64,000 bases of DNA from Alphaproteobacteria bacterium UBA6178 (lineage in GTDB: Bacteria; Pseudomonadota; Alphaproteobacteria; Rickettsiales; UBA3002), in NCBI GenBank assembly GCA_002422205.1, contig DITS01000048.1:1-64000 (forward strand), read 5' to 3'. A program made the translations under genes and the position numbers. Shown here in pieces: positions 39,187 through 49,027 of this stretch (position 1 is its first letter; each line of letters begins with the position of its first letter). The notes under the pieces were generated by a model. It was given only the letters and a program-made list of their open reading frames with translations. It had not been told where the DNA came from and did not search any database.

Positions 39187-39342
39187 TTAGCGGCTTTGAT
39201 CGGGTAGTTGAATGAGTGACTCGGTGGTTTGAGTAAGTGCCACTGCGGGTTGAGCCAGCGCATCATTTTTGAAGGTGCTTTCATTCATTCTAACGGACCG
39301 CGATAAATCCGGTAAAGCGATAATAGGGGGGGTCGTATGCAT
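39187..39342 (-). CDS. Doubtful small open reading frame
   Basis: A 51-residue frame from an ATG at 39342 (a TTG at 39384 would lengthen it), rich in Thr, Ala, Leu and Pro, with no domain and only a weak ribosome site. It fills most of the 286-base gap between grxC and fzlA. It may be spurious. Confidence 0.25.
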   Translation of the reverse strand: MHTTPPIIALPDLSRSVRMNESTFKNDALAQPAVALTQTTESLIQLPDQSR

Positions 39343-39415
39343 GGTGATATCCAAAGAAGCTATGTTCACCTTGTAGTGTAGCAAGAAAATATTAATACTC
39401 AGTTAATGAGTCTCC

Positions 39416-40084
39416 CTAAAAATCCGGGTCATTATAGTGTGCGGGGGGGCGGAAGCCCGTGATCCGGTCTTCCAATATGCTACGAAAAGCAGGGCGGGAT
39501 TTGATCAGCGCATACCATTCGCGCGTGGCGGCATGGTGCTCCCATGGGATATCGCCCAGATAATCGAGGCAGGATAAATGTGCGGCAGCAGTGATGTCAG
39601 CCAATGTCAGATATTCGCCTGCCAACCAATTGCGCTTCATCAGCAAATGGGCGATGTAATCGAGATGGTAGAGCATATTCTTTTTACCGGCGCGCAGGGC
39701 TTCGGAGCTGGTTTCGCCATAGCCCATCAGGCGCTTATAGACTTTTTCGAATAAGATATTCTGCGTCACTTCACGATCAAATTTATGATCGAACCATTCA
39801 ACGATGCGCCGAACCTCGGCCCGCTCTTCGGGGCCATTGCCAAAAAACTGCACTTCGGGAAACACATCTTCGAGATATTCGCAAATGGCATAACTGCCGC
39901 AAATCGGCTGGTCTTTGTCATTAAGCATCACTGGCACTTCACCGGCAGGATTAAGCTTAAAAAAATCAATCCTCCGCTCCCAGAAATCCTCTTCAATCAG
40001 CTGAAAATCCAACTCTTTTTCGCGCAGCATAATACGAATTTTGCGGCAAGAAGGCATTAAGGGCGTGTGGTACAAAGTGAGCAT
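39416..40084 (-). CDS. fzlA: GST-fold division protein FzlA
   Basis: A 222-residue glutathione-S-transferase-fold protein. The N-terminal thioredoxin-like domain (TLYHTPLMPSCRKIRIML, LNPAGEVPVM) and the helical domain with REVTQNILFEKVYKRL, YHLDYIAHLLMKRNWLAG and AAAHLSCLDYLGDIPW, together with the conserved C-terminal tail PPAHYNDPDF, match FzlA, the alphaproteobacterial FtsZ-binding protein that activates septal cell-wall synthesis. If so it acts at the division site and not as a detoxifying enzyme. The alternative is a generic GST, but the C-tail is characteristic. Confidence 0.85.
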   Translation of the reverse strand: MLTLYHTPLMPSCRKIRIMLREKELDFQLIEEDFWERRIDFFKLNPAGEVPVMLNDKDQPICGSYAICEYLEDVFPEVQFFGNGPEERAEVRRIVEWFDHKFDREVTQNILFEKVYKRLMGYGETSSEALRAGKKNMLYHLDYIAHLLMKRNWLAGEYLTLADITAAAHLSCLDYLGDIPWEHHAATREWYALIKSRPAFRSILEDRITGFRPPAHYNDPDF

Positions 40085-40146
40085 GGCAACGTTATGTGGG
40101 ATTGGTTAGTTGAAGTCAATCCCTAGCTAGCGATTGAGCCCCGGGC

Positions 40147-40482
40147 TCAAGATTTTTCCGGCTCATGTCCTTTAAGATTAATCCGTGCCGCATAGTCTAT
40201 AAACCGGGCGTATATGTCAGATTGGGGGTCTAATTCTGAAGCAGGAAATATATCGGTTAATGTTAGTGGTGGCTTTTCTGTTTCGTCCGCATAGATAGGG
40301 ATGCCGTTTTCATCATAGCAAATAAGATCTTGCGCCGGTTTGAATACAGTATCAAGATGTAAGTAATCATCGTCTGGTAAGGCAGGAGCATTCGATAAAT
40401 GCGGAGTCGTTGAGGCGGAGCGCTTTCTACGCTCGGCGTTCAAATCTACGATATTTCCTGTAGGCTTCTCATCATCGCTCAT
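40147..40482 (-). CDS. Hypothetical acidic protein
   Basis: An unrecognised 111-residue acidic product from the ATG at 40482 (MSDDEKPTGNIVDLNAERRKR). It has no membrane segment, is likely disordered in its first half, and ends with a short helix (IYARFIDYAARIN). The NIVDLNAERRKR start resembles small alphaproteobacterial hypothetical proteins. It lies 61 bases downstream of gltB on the same strand. Confidence 0.6.
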   Translation of the reverse strand: MSDDEKPTGNIVDLNAERRKRSASTTPHLSNAPALPDDDYLHLDTVFKPAQDLICYDENGIPIYADETEKPPLTLTDIFPASELDPQSDIYARFIDYAARINLKGHEPEKS

Positions 40483-40543
40483 CCAGAAATATAGCAGAAG
40501 TAGCACGTTATAAATGTGACAATTCTATGAATTTTAGCGCTAT

Positions 40544-43500
40544 TTAGGCACGTTCGGCGCTGATTTCGGCCTCTTGCAGCGGATGGGTAAGCTTATCGAG
40601 CATTTCCTTCGGGCAGATTTGCACGAATTGGGGCAGGGATAGCTCCCAGTTATTGAGCAGGCTTTTTGCTAAAGGCGAATCTGTCTCTTGCACATGGCGC
40701 ATGATCATTTCGCGTAAGACGCCTTGCCAATGCGCACTTAGCACGGGCTGCCAAACGACAGATTCGGGGTTGATGCGGGAATCAAGCTGTTGATGCTCGT
40801 CCCAGACAAAGGCCATGCCACCGCTCATGCCTGCGGCGAAATTATCGCCCACGGGCCCTAAAATGGCAATCGCCCCGCCGGTCATATATTCGCAACCATT
40901 GGAGCCGCAGCCCTCCACCACCGCCATGGCACCCGAATTGCGCACCGCAAACCGCTCACCCGCCTGACCGGAGGCGAATAACGCACCCGAGGTGGCACCA
41001 TATAACACCGTGTTGCCGATAATGGTGTTATCATGCGGCACTAACGTAGAGGAGGGGCGCGGACGCAGGCAAATTAACCCGCCGGATAAGCCTTTGCCGA
41101 CATAATCATTCGCATCGCCCATGACGATGATTTTAATGCCGCGTACCAGAAAGGCGCCCAATGACTGACCCGCTGAGCCGCGCAGCTGCAGAGTGATATG
41201 ATCCTCGGGCAGGCTATTAGTATCAAAATGCCGCGTGAGCATGGAGGACAGACGCGTGCCGATGGTGCGGTGGGTATTGCGGATGCTGTAAGCGAGCTGC
41301 ACTTTTTCGCCCGCGACGATTGATTCGCGCGCATCTTCGAGCATTTGCTCATCGAGTGCCGGTGCGACCTGATTGCGCCCTTCTACAGTGCAGATGCGCG
41401 AATGGAAACCGTTATCGGCCTGTGCCAGCAGGGGGTTCAAATCCAGATCGACCAGATCGTCGGAGCCGCGCGCGACCTGACGCAACAAATCGGTGCGCCC
41501 GACAATATCGTCGATACGGCGATAGCCCAGCTGGCTGAGAATCTCGCGCACATCTTCGGCGATGAAGCTGAAAAGATTGATGACTTTTTCGGGCGTGCCG
41601 GTGAATTTCGCGCGGAGTTTTTCGTCTTGTGTGCAAATGCCCACCGGACAGGTATTGGACTGACACTGACGCACCATCAAACACCCCATGGCGACAAGCG
41701 ACGCGGTGCCAATAGCGAATTCTTCGGCGCCTAACATCGCGGCGATGACAATGTCGCGACCGGTTTTGAGGCCACCATCGGTTTGCAGGCGTACGCGGTG
41801 GCGTAGGCGGTTGAGGGTGAGCACCTGATTGGCTTCGGCGAGGCCCATTTCCCATGGGCTGCCCGCATATTTGATGCTGGAATACCCGCTGGCACCCGTG
41901 CCGCCGGAATGACCGGAAATGATGATTTTATCGGCCATCGCTTTGGCCACGCCACTGGCAATGGTGCCGATACCTGCCTGTGCGACCAGCTTGACCGATA
42001 CGCGCGCATCGGGATTGATTTGCTTTAAATCATAGATAAGCTGGGCCAAATCTTCGATCGAATAAATATCGTGATGCGGGGGCGGGGAGATGAGCGACAC
42101 GCCTTGCGTGGCATGACGCAACCGTGCAATTTCAGCGGTGACTTTAAAACCCGGTAGCTGGCCGCCTTCGCCGGGCTTGGCCCCTTGCGCGACTTTGATT
42201 TGGATTTCTTCGCAATGGTTGAGATACTCGGCTGTAACGCCAAAACGACCGGAGGCAACTTGCTTGATGGTGGAGTTGGGATTGTCGCCGTTAGCATAGG
42301 GGTAATAGCGCTCGGCTCCTTCGCCGCCTTCGCCGGAATTGCTCATCGCGCCGATGCGGTTCATGGCGATGGCGAGTGTTTCATGCGCCTCGGGCGATAG
42401 CGCGCCTAGCGACATGGCGGGGGCAATAAACCGTTTGCGTATATCGGTGATGGATTCGACTTCCGATGCGTCGATGGCGTCGCGGTCGGAAGCAAAATCG
42501 AGCAAATGGCGTAAGGAGATCGGCGTGTCATGATTCACGGCCTGCGCGTATTTTTTATAAGTGCTGTAGGAGCCGTCGCCCACGGCGCTTTGTAGCATGT
42601 GGATATGTTGTCCGCCCCATGCGTGATGTTCGCCGCTGGCGCGCAATTTATAAAAGCCACCAATGGGCAAGGGCTCGTTTTGAGTGTAGGCTTGCACATG
42701 CAAATGCTGCACGCGCTTTTCGATGCCATCCAACCCGATGCCGGACAAGCGCGAGGGCAGGCCGAGGAAAAATTCGCTCACCAATGCGCGCGATAAACCG
42801 ATGGCCTCAAAATTATAGCCGTTACGATAAGCGCTGACGACCGATATGCCCATCTTCGCCATGATTTTGAGTAAGCCTTGCTCGAGCGAAATTTTGAGAT
42901 TCTGTAGCGCTTCGGCGGCGGTGTGCTTGGCCAGCAAACCGCGTGCGTGCCGCTGCAGGATGGTTTCTTCGGCCAGATAGGGATTCACAATGGTGGCCCC
43001 CACACCAATCAGCACGGCGGTATGATGCACATCGCAACATTCGGCAGAACGAATCAGCAGCGAAGCGGATTTACGCAGCTTGCGCTTAATCAAATGGCTG
43101 TTGATGGCGGCCGTTGCCAAAATCATCGGGATGGCGGCGTGACGGGTGTCTTTATGCTCGTCGGTGAGAATAAGATAGGGGCGACCAGCGCGCACGGCTT
43201 CTTCGGCTTGCGCGATCAGATAATTGAGACCGGCGCGCAAGCCACCTGATTGCTGGGCGTCGAACAGGGTGGGGATGACGGTGATTTTCTCAGAAAATTG
43301 TGCTTTGAGATGCTCTAGCTCATGGCTAAGCAAAATGGGAGATTCGAGCAATAACGCATCCTGATAGGAATTATTGAGCGATAAAAAATTGCCGTTATTA
43401 CCGAAACGCGTGAACAGGCTCATCACGCGGCGCTCGCGCAAACTATCGAGCGGCGGATTGGTGACTTGCGAAAAATTCTGGCGGAAATAATGATGGAACC

Positions 43501-45031
43501 CGCGCGGCTGCGCAGACAGCATGGCCAGCGGGGTGTCGTCACCCATTGAGCCTAACGCCTCTTTGCCATCGCGCGCCATGGGGTGCAATATGGTTTCGAT
43601 TTCTTCGAAGCTGAGCCCGATGCTATGCTGCATGATGCGTAGCTTTGCATCGTCCATAGCGGGCGCAAGTGCCTGCGGTGTTTCGGGCACAAAAGCGGCG
43701 ATCCGCGTTGACCATTCCCCATAAGGATGCTGTGCTGCCAGACGCTCTTTCAATTCGTGATTTTTGTATAGAGTGCCTGCTGATAAATGAATACCCATAC
43801 ATTCACCGGGGCCAAGGCGGCCTTTTTCGATTACCAGATTTTCATCCATCGGCACCATGCCGGACTCGGAACCCATCAACAGCAACCCATCATGGGTGAG
43901 GGCGTAGCGCATGGGGCGCAAGCCTCCGCGATCCATACCGGCTACCACCCAGTCACCATCGCACATGACGAGCGCGGCGGGGCCGTCCCACGGCTCTGAA
44001 ATGGTGTTGAGGCAGTGAAACATATCCTGCTGCGCTTGTGGCACATCGGCGGATAGGCTCCATGCGGGTGGCACCAGAATATGCTTGGCCAGCGGCGCCG
44101 AATGCCCGCTTTGCATTAGCAGTTCCATAACGGCATCAAGCGCGCCGGTGTCTGATAAATGATCGGCAATAACGGGGCGCAAATCATCTTCGTAGCCATC
44201 AAACGCATCGCATTGCATGGTGGCTTCATGGCTGCGCATAAAATTGATATTGCCTTTGAGCGTATTGATTTCGCCATTATGCGCAAGGCAGCGGAAAGGC
44301 TGCGCCAGCGCCCATCCCGGCTCGGTATTGGTGGAAAAGCGCTGATGAAATAACGCATAGTTGGAAATGAAGGAAGGATCATTCAGATCGGGATAAAATT
44401 CCGTCAGCTGTTCGGCTTTGAACAGGCCTTTATAAACCACATAGCGCGACGAAAGTGAACTGATGTAACAGCTGGTAATCGCACGCTCACGCAATTGCCG
44501 CTCGATGCGGCGGCGGATGATGTAGAGCGATGTTTCGGACGGTTGCGACGCGGGCATGCCGATAAAAATCTGTTCGATTTCGGGGCGGGATTCGTTGGCG
44601 ATTTCGCCGATCACTTCAGGGTTGATCGGCACACGCCGCCAGCCATAAATGCGATAGCCGAAACGCACAATTTCGGACTCGATAATGCTGCGGCATTCTT
44701 CCTGCGCACGCAGGTTTTTCTTAGGCAAAAATACCATGCCGACGGCGAGCTGATCATCGGCGGCTAGCGGCTTGCCCAGACGGGCGACACGCTGTGCAAA
44801 AAATTCAGGACAGAGCTGCAAATGAATGCCTGCGCCGTCCCCGGTTTTGCCGTCAGCATCGACGGCGCCACGGTGCCATACGGCTTTGAGTGCGTCGCAC
44901 GCCTTCACCACAATATCGCGACGCGCCACGCCATCGATGGCAGCAACTAAGCCAACCCCGCACGCATCATGCTCATGCGCCGGATCGTAAAGCCCGTTGG
45001 TGATAAGATGTTGTTTGAGTTGTTCGCGCAT
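40544..45031 (-). CDS. gltB: Glutamate synthase (NADPH), large subunit
   Basis: Forms glutamate from 2-oxoglutarate and glutamine. The 1495-residue protein has a class II glutaminase domain whose nucleophile Cys follows a short propeptide (AHEHDACGVGLVAA), a central domain, an FMN-binding TIM barrel (GEGGQLPGFKV, SGHSGGTGASGYSS) with the 3Fe-4S cysteines in CLMVRQCQSNTCPVGICTQ, and a beta-helix C-terminal domain (repeats such as GNTVLYGATSGALFASGQAGERFAVRNSG). The ATG at 45031 is chosen; the longer frame to 45148 reads back into gltD. It follows gltD after two bases. Confidence 0.97.
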   Translation of the reverse strand: MREQLKQHLITNGLYDPAHEHDACGVGLVAAIDGVARRDIVVKACDALKAVWHRGAVDADGKTGDGAGIHLQLCPEFFAQRVARLGKPLAADDQLAVGMVFLPKKNLRAQEECRSIIESEIVRFGYRIYGWRRVPINPEVIGEIANESRPEIEQIFIGMPASQPSETSLYIIRRRIERQLRERAITSCYISSLSSRYVVYKGLFKAEQLTEFYPDLNDPSFISNYALFHQRFSTNTEPGWALAQPFRCLAHNGEINTLKGNINFMRSHEATMQCDAFDGYEDDLRPVIADHLSDTGALDAVMELLMQSGHSAPLAKHILVPPAWSLSADVPQAQQDMFHCLNTISEPWDGPAALVMCDGDWVVAGMDRGGLRPMRYALTHDGLLLMGSESGMVPMDENLVIEKGRLGPGECMGIHLSAGTLYKNHELKERLAAQHPYGEWSTRIAAFVPETPQALAPAMDDAKLRIMQHSIGLSFEEIETILHPMARDGKEALGSMGDDTPLAMLSAQPRGFHHYFRQNFSQVTNPPLDSLRERRVMSLFTRFGNNGNFLSLNNSYQDALLLESPILLSHELEHLKAQFSEKITVIPTLFDAQQSGGLRAGLNYLIAQAEEAVRAGRPYLILTDEHKDTRHAAIPMILATAAINSHLIKRKLRKSASLLIRSAECCDVHHTAVLIGVGATIVNPYLAEETILQRHARGLLAKHTAAEALQNLKISLEQGLLKIMAKMGISVVSAYRNGYNFEAIGLSRALVSEFFLGLPSRLSGIGLDGIEKRVQHLHVQAYTQNEPLPIGGFYKLRASGEHHAWGGQHIHMLQSAVGDGSYSTYKKYAQAVNHDTPISLRHLLDFASDRDAIDASEVESITDIRKRFIAPAMSLGALSPEAHETLAIAMNRIGAMSNSGEGGEGAERYYPYANGDNPNSTIKQVASGRFGVTAEYLNHCEEIQIKVAQGAKPGEGGQLPGFKVTAEIARLRHATQGVSLISPPPHHDIYSIEDLAQLIYDLKQINPDARVSVKLVAQAGIGTIASGVAKAMADKIIISGHSGGTGASGYSSIKYAGSPWEMGLAEANQVLTLNRLRHRVRLQTDGGLKTGRDIVIAAMLGAEEFAIGTASLVAMGCLMVRQCQSNTCPVGICTQDEKLRAKFTGTPEKVINLFSFIAEDVREILSQLGYRRIDDIVGRTDLLRQVARGSDDLVDLDLNPLLAQADNGFHSRICTVEGRNQVAPALDEQMLEDARESIVAGEKVQLAYSIRNTHRTIGTRLSSMLTRHFDTNSLPEDHITLQLRGSAGQSLGAFLVRGIKIIVMGDANDYVGKGLSGGLICLRPRPSSTLVPHDNTIIGNTVLYGATSGALFASGQAGERFAVRNSGAMAVVEGCGSNGCEYMTGGAIAILGPVGDNFAAGMSGGMAFVWDEHQQLDSRINPESVVWQPVLSAHWQGVLREMIMRHVQETDSPLAKSLLNNWELSLPQFVQICPKEMLDKLTHPLQEAEISAERA

Positions 45032-45033
45032 AA

Positions 45034-46491
45034 TCACTGACCGCTGGTTAGGGGCTGCAAGACGGAGGCAGGCTTGCTGATTGCCTGCTGCTGCATGAGA
45101 TACTGATGAATGGATGCGGCTGCATCGCGCCCGTCGCGGATGGCCCACACCACTAACGATGCGCCGCGTGCGATATCACCGGCAGCGAATACGCCTTCGA
45201 GCGAGGTCATCATGTGCGGGTTAATGGCGAGCGTCCCCCATTTGCTGAGCTGCAAGGCGGGCGCGTCCCACAGATGCGGCAAATCTTCCGGCTCGAATCC
45301 GAGCGCGGTGATGACCATATCCGCGCTCATGCCATAAAGCGAATCGGGCATGGCGATGGGGGCGAGGCGGCCCGATTTATCAGGCGATCCCAGCCGCATT
45401 TTTTCCACCATCACTTCGTTGACACGGCCTGCGCCTTTGAAAGATTTGGGGGCGCTGAGCCATTCGAAAATCACGCCTTCTTCTTCGGCATTTTTGACTT
45501 CGCGCGCGGAGCCCGGCATATTCTCGCGGTCGCGACGATACAGACAGGTGACAGAAGTGGCCCCTTGCCGCACGGCGGTGCGCACGCAATCCATCGCCGT
45601 ATCGCCGCCGCCGATGACAACCACTTTTTTACCCTCAGCATTGAGCCTGCCATTGTCAAAACCATCGACATTATCGCCCAGCCCTTTGCGGTTACTGGCG
45701 GTGAGGTAATCAAGCGCGGGGAGAATGTTATCGTAATCATCATGCGGCAATGACAGGCCGCGCGCGCGATAAACCCCCGTGGCAATCAACACCGCACGAT
45801 GGCGGCTGCGCAACTCATCAAAAGGCAGAGTTTCGCCGATCGCACAACCCAGATGAAACTGGATATTGGATTCGCGCATCAGCGCTTCCCTGCGGGTAAC
45901 GACATGCTTATCGAGTTTAAAATTGGGAATGCCATACATCATCAACCCGCCGACGCGGTCATAACGATCATAAACATGCACCTCGTAGCCAGCTTTGCGT
46001 AGCTGCTCGGCAGCGGCAAGCCCTGCGGGGCCCGCGCCAACAATGCCGACGCTCAGGCCATTTTCTGATTCGGGAATAATGGGTGTGACCCAGCCATTAT
46101 CAAACGCGTTTTCGGTGAGGTATTTCTCAACCGAGCCGATAGTGACGGAGCCGAAGCCTGCTTCAATCACGCAATTGCCTTCGCATAATTTATCCTGCGG
46201 GCAGATGCGGCCACAAATTTCGGGGAAATTATTGGTGGCAGCCGATATCTGATAGGCCTCCTGCAGCCTGCCTTCGGCGGTGAGCATCAGCCAGTCGGGA
46301 ATATTATTGGATACAGGGCAATGCACCTGACACATCGGCACCCCGCATTGCGAACAGCGCGCCGCTTGCTCAGCCGCTCGATCAGGATCAAAACGCGTGT
46401 AGATTTCATCAAAATGCTGCTTGCGCGTTGCGGCATCTTTTAAGTCGGGATATTCTTGCTCACGCTGCGTAAATTGCAGACAATCCGCCAT
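45034..46491 (-). CDS. gltD: Glutamate synthase (NADPH), small subunit
   Basis: Delivers electrons from NADPH to GltB. The 485-residue protein has N-terminal iron-sulfur cysteines (ARCSQCGVPMCQVHCPV and CGRICPQDKLCEGNC), an FAD motif (IVGAGPAGLAAAEQL), an NADPH motif (VIGGGDTAMDCVRTAVRQGA) and a final FAD-site VFAAGDIARGASLVVWAIRDGR. It is the first gene of a gltD-gltB operon, the reverse of the enterobacterial order. Confidence 0.97.
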   Translation of the reverse strand: MADCLQFTQREQEYPDLKDAATRKQHFDEIYTRFDPDRAAEQAARCSQCGVPMCQVHCPVSNNIPDWLMLTAEGRLQEAYQISAATNNFPEICGRICPQDKLCEGNCVIEAGFGSVTIGSVEKYLTENAFDNGWVTPIIPESENGLSVGIVGAGPAGLAAAEQLRKAGYEVHVYDRYDRVGGLMMYGIPNFKLDKHVVTRREALMRESNIQFHLGCAIGETLPFDELRSRHRAVLIATGVYRARGLSLPHDDYDNILPALDYLTASNRKGLGDNVDGFDNGRLNAEGKKVVVIGGGDTAMDCVRTAVRQGATSVTCLYRRDRENMPGSAREVKNAEEEGVIFEWLSAPKSFKGAGRVNEVMVEKMRLGSPDKSGRLAPIAMPDSLYGMSADMVITALGFEPEDLPHLWDAPALQLSKWGTLAINPHMMTSLEGVFAAGDIARGASLVVWAIRDGRDAAASIHQYLMQQQAISKPASVLQPLTSGQ

Positions 46492-46562
46492 ACTATGTCC
46501 ATGTTATGTGTATTTTGCAACGCACTATACCATGCGCCAAACCCAGTTTCTAGCAATGATTG

Positions 46563-47177
46563 CTAGAGGTTCCCATAGGGGCTGAGATCATAGGCGCCGG
46601 GGCGCGGGCGGCTGGTGGCAAAGAAGCTCAGCCACTGGTTATTTAAACCCAAAAGCGAGCGTGTAGCGAGGGTATCGAATATGGGGCGATAGACAATATT
46701 GACTTCGACGGTAAGCAGCTGATCCCCGTCGGTAAAGACATAATCATTGAGCATTTCGGGCGATACTGCATTATCTTCTTTGCTGCCGTCCTCATCCCAG
46801 ATAAAGCGCGACGTGGTGACCCCATTGCGTGGCCATTGCCATTCAATATAGGGATCGGCGGCACCCAGTACATCCTTGCGCACAGCAGTGATAACGACTT
46901 TATACTGGCTATTGCTTAGCGTGTAAGGCTTGACTACCTGCGGGACAATACGCGCGATGGTAGGTAATTGCGCTTCGTTGAGATTTAGCTGGTCATTGAC
47001 GATATTTAACACGTTATAGGTCGCGTTTTTGAGCTTCTGGTCCATATAAACAAAATTTGCGAGCTCAATAGCGGCAAATAAAATGAGGAACAATACAGGC
47101 GCGGCGATGGCAAACTCCAGCAAAGCTGCGCCTTGATGATCCTGTTTAAACTGACGATACCGCTTAGAAATCTTCAT
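46563..47177 (-). CDS. TadE-like pilus assembly protein
   Basis: A 204-residue protein with the TadE-type N-terminus: a basic stretch, then GAALLEFAIAAPVLFLILFAAIELANF as the single membrane helix with a prepilin-like Glu, followed by a periplasmic domain. Such pseudopilins are processed by TadV/CpaA and help assemble Flp pili. The ATG at 47177 is preferred over a TTG at 47186. It overlaps the upstream TadE-like gene by 14 bases and ends the Hint/TadG/TadE/TadE run. Confidence 0.88.
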   Translation of the reverse strand: MKISKRYRQFKQDHQGAALLEFAIAAPVLFLILFAAIELANFVYMDQKLKNATYNVLNIVNDQLNLNEAQLPTIARIVPQVVKPYTLSNSQYKVVITAVRKDVLGAADPYIEWQWPRNGVTTSRFIWDEDGSKEDNAVSPEMLNDYVFTDGDQLLTVEVNIVYRPIFDTLATRSLLGLNNQWLSFFATSRPRPGAYDLSPYGNL

Positions 47178-47682
47178 TTTTAACAAACACGGTTGAGGTT
47201 AATACAAGCCGGTTACCCTGATCCTCTGCAAGGAAATGGGCGAGGGGTGTAATGAAATTATGTTCATACTCGACGACATAGCGCACGATATGGTTGCTAC
47301 CACCATATTTGGAGGCACCCAGCATTGGCGTGCCTAATTTTGTTAAATTAACATAGACTTCGGTGGTGATATTGAATGTGCCGTTTGCGCCGGAAATATT
47401 GGATAAGGACTCTTGTAACATGTGGTCCAGCTCTTCTTCACGCGTGCCGCTGCCGCCGTAATTAGAGCCGGTAATCGCTTTGCGCGCGGTGTCATGTGTC
47501 ACAGATTCGATGCTGCCGCGGATATAAAACACCATACAATATTCGATGGTACCTAGCAGAAATAACAAGAGAACGGGTAGCACCAAAGCAAATTCGATCA
47601 GCGAGGCGCCTTTATTATCGCGCATCAGGGCGCGAGCAGGCGCAGGCCTTATGGATAGAAGAGTAAGTATGTTTCGAACCAT
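47164..47682 (-). CDS. TadE family pilus assembly protein
   Basis: A 172-residue pseudopilin-like protein: basic N-terminus, then DNKGASLIEFALVLPVLLLFLLGTIEYCMVFYI, the TadE prepilin-type helix with the conserved Glu. The periplasmic part is about 120 residues. It lies 15 bases after the VWA-type TadG-like gene and overlaps the next TadE-like gene, so translation is coupled. Confidence 0.9.
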   Translation of the reverse strand: MVRNILTLLSIRPAPARALMRDNKGASLIEFALVLPVLLLFLLGTIEYCMVFYIRGSIESVTHDTARKAITGSNYGGSGTREEELDHMLQESLSNISGANGTFNITTEVYVNLTKLGTPMLGASKYGGSNHIVRYVVEYEHNFITPLAHFLAEDQGNRLVLTSTVFVKNEDF

Positions 47683-47697
47683 AAGGCCTGCGTGTCT

Positions 47698-49017
47698 TTA
47701 TTGGGTTAGGTTGGGTGAATAGAAGGTGCGTGCAATATTGCGATACACGCTGATCAACTCTTCATCCGTGGTGACATTGTAACAACGCTGCTGTTCTTTG
47801 CATTGTGTTTCGGCACTAACGGTTTCGTTGTTGACCGGTGTTGCGCAGCGGGCGAAGACATTGTTGATTTCTTTGCCGCCTTCCTGATTTTCATCTACGC
47901 CGAAAAGGATTGAAAAGATTTGCACGCCATTTTCTTTCAAGGCCTGACATAGTTTTAGCTGATGATCATTATCGGGTTTGTAATGATACACATACTGGTT
48001 ATCGAAATTACCAATTGGCCAGTTGGTAAAGCAGCAACCGGTATTAACCCCATCGGTCATTAATATTAGCACCTTTTTTACGCCAGGGTTGTTAAAGTCA
48101 CCTGGCTGTGACCCTCCCGGAAAAAAGCTGCTTTGCGCCGGATCAAGCATTAATCCTGCGGTGAGTGTGCCGATATTAGAGCGGCTCCATGCCCGTGCCG
48201 CAGGAGTGAGTTCTAGACTGTCCACCGTGTTTTTCAACAAATCCAGATTACCAGTTAATGGCACTACGGGAGACAGCGGGTTAAAACCTGTGAAATCCGC
48301 ATAGAAACCGGATGGCTCGTTAGCAGTTAACATAGATGGCACACGATTGGTATCGGGCATACGTACTTTGACGTTATAGGGAACCAAACCGATTTTTACT
48401 GATTCCAATGTCTGGTTACCCTCCATTGTTTCAATAAAGTCCGTAACCCCTGCTTTCAGTGCGTTATAATGCGAGCAGTCTGGATCAGGACTCAGGCTGA
48501 TGAGCACATCACCCGGCATGTTGGGATCAGAATTCGGGGTGGTGCCTTTATGCGAGCACATGGTGCCCGAGGAAGCGAGAGTAAGTACGACTTCCACATT
48601 CTCGACATTACGTGTTGCTTGTGCATTATGGCTGATAGTGGTGGTGTCGACCCCGACAAATGCACCAAACTGGTTTTTAAGTTTGGCAGTTACGGTAACA
48701 TTCACCTGCAAGGGTCCGCCAGGAGGGAAATATTCATTGCTTTCCACCGATATGATTTCGACTAAACCACGCATATGTTCGGGGAAATTTGCATTGAAGA
48801 ATTTCTCAACAATGGCTTCACGGTCCTGACCATCGACGGACACTGAAGCGAGGGTAGCCTGATCGACGGCATTAGCAATATGGCTGCGGGCGTTGAGGTA
48901 ACGGTTGTAATCGACCGCCAAGGCAACCCCTGCTAATAAAACCGGTATGGCAGCAGCAACGAGGATAAAGACACCACCTGCGTTATTGCGAAGAAACTGT
49001 TTGATAAGTGGTTTCAT
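47698..49017 (-). CDS. TadG-like protein with von Willebrand A-type domain
   Basis: A 439-residue protein. The N-terminal RNNAGGVFILVAAAIPVLLAGVALAVDY membrane segment and LNARSHIANAVDQATLAS follow the TadG pattern (Flp-pilus assembly secretion protein). The C-terminal part has VWA-like elements: VEVVLTLASSGTM in the MIDAS position (here LASSG rather than the canonical DxSGS, so metal binding may be lost) and VLILMTDGVNTG. The ATG at 49017 has GGGAGATC ahead, the same leader as the upstream Hint gene. Confidence 0.85.
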   Translation of the reverse strand: MKPLIKQFLRNNAGGVFILVAAAIPVLLAGVALAVDYNRYLNARSHIANAVDQATLASVSVDGQDREAIVEKFFNANFPEHMRGLVEIISVESNEYFPPGGPLQVNVTVTAKLKNQFGAFVGVDTTTISHNAQATRNVENVEVVLTLASSGTMCSHKGTTPNSDPNMPGDVLISLSPDPDCSHYNALKAGVTDFIETMEGNQTLESVKIGLVPYNVKVRMPDTNRVPSMLTANEPSGFYADFTGFNPLSPVVPLTGNLDLLKNTVDSLELTPAARAWSRSNIGTLTAGLMLDPAQSSFFPGGSQPGDFNNPGVKKVLILMTDGVNTGCCFTNWPIGNFDNQYVYHYKPDNDHQLKLCQALKENGVQIFSILFGVDENQEGGKEINNVFARCATPVNNETVSAETQCKEQQRCYNVTTDEELISVYRNIARTFYSPNLTQ

Positions 49018-49027
49018 GATGATCTCC

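Noticed and set aside
45032..45148. N-terminal extension of GltB
   Set aside because: It reads into gltD in another frame; the propeptide and nucleophile cysteine fit the ATG at 45031.
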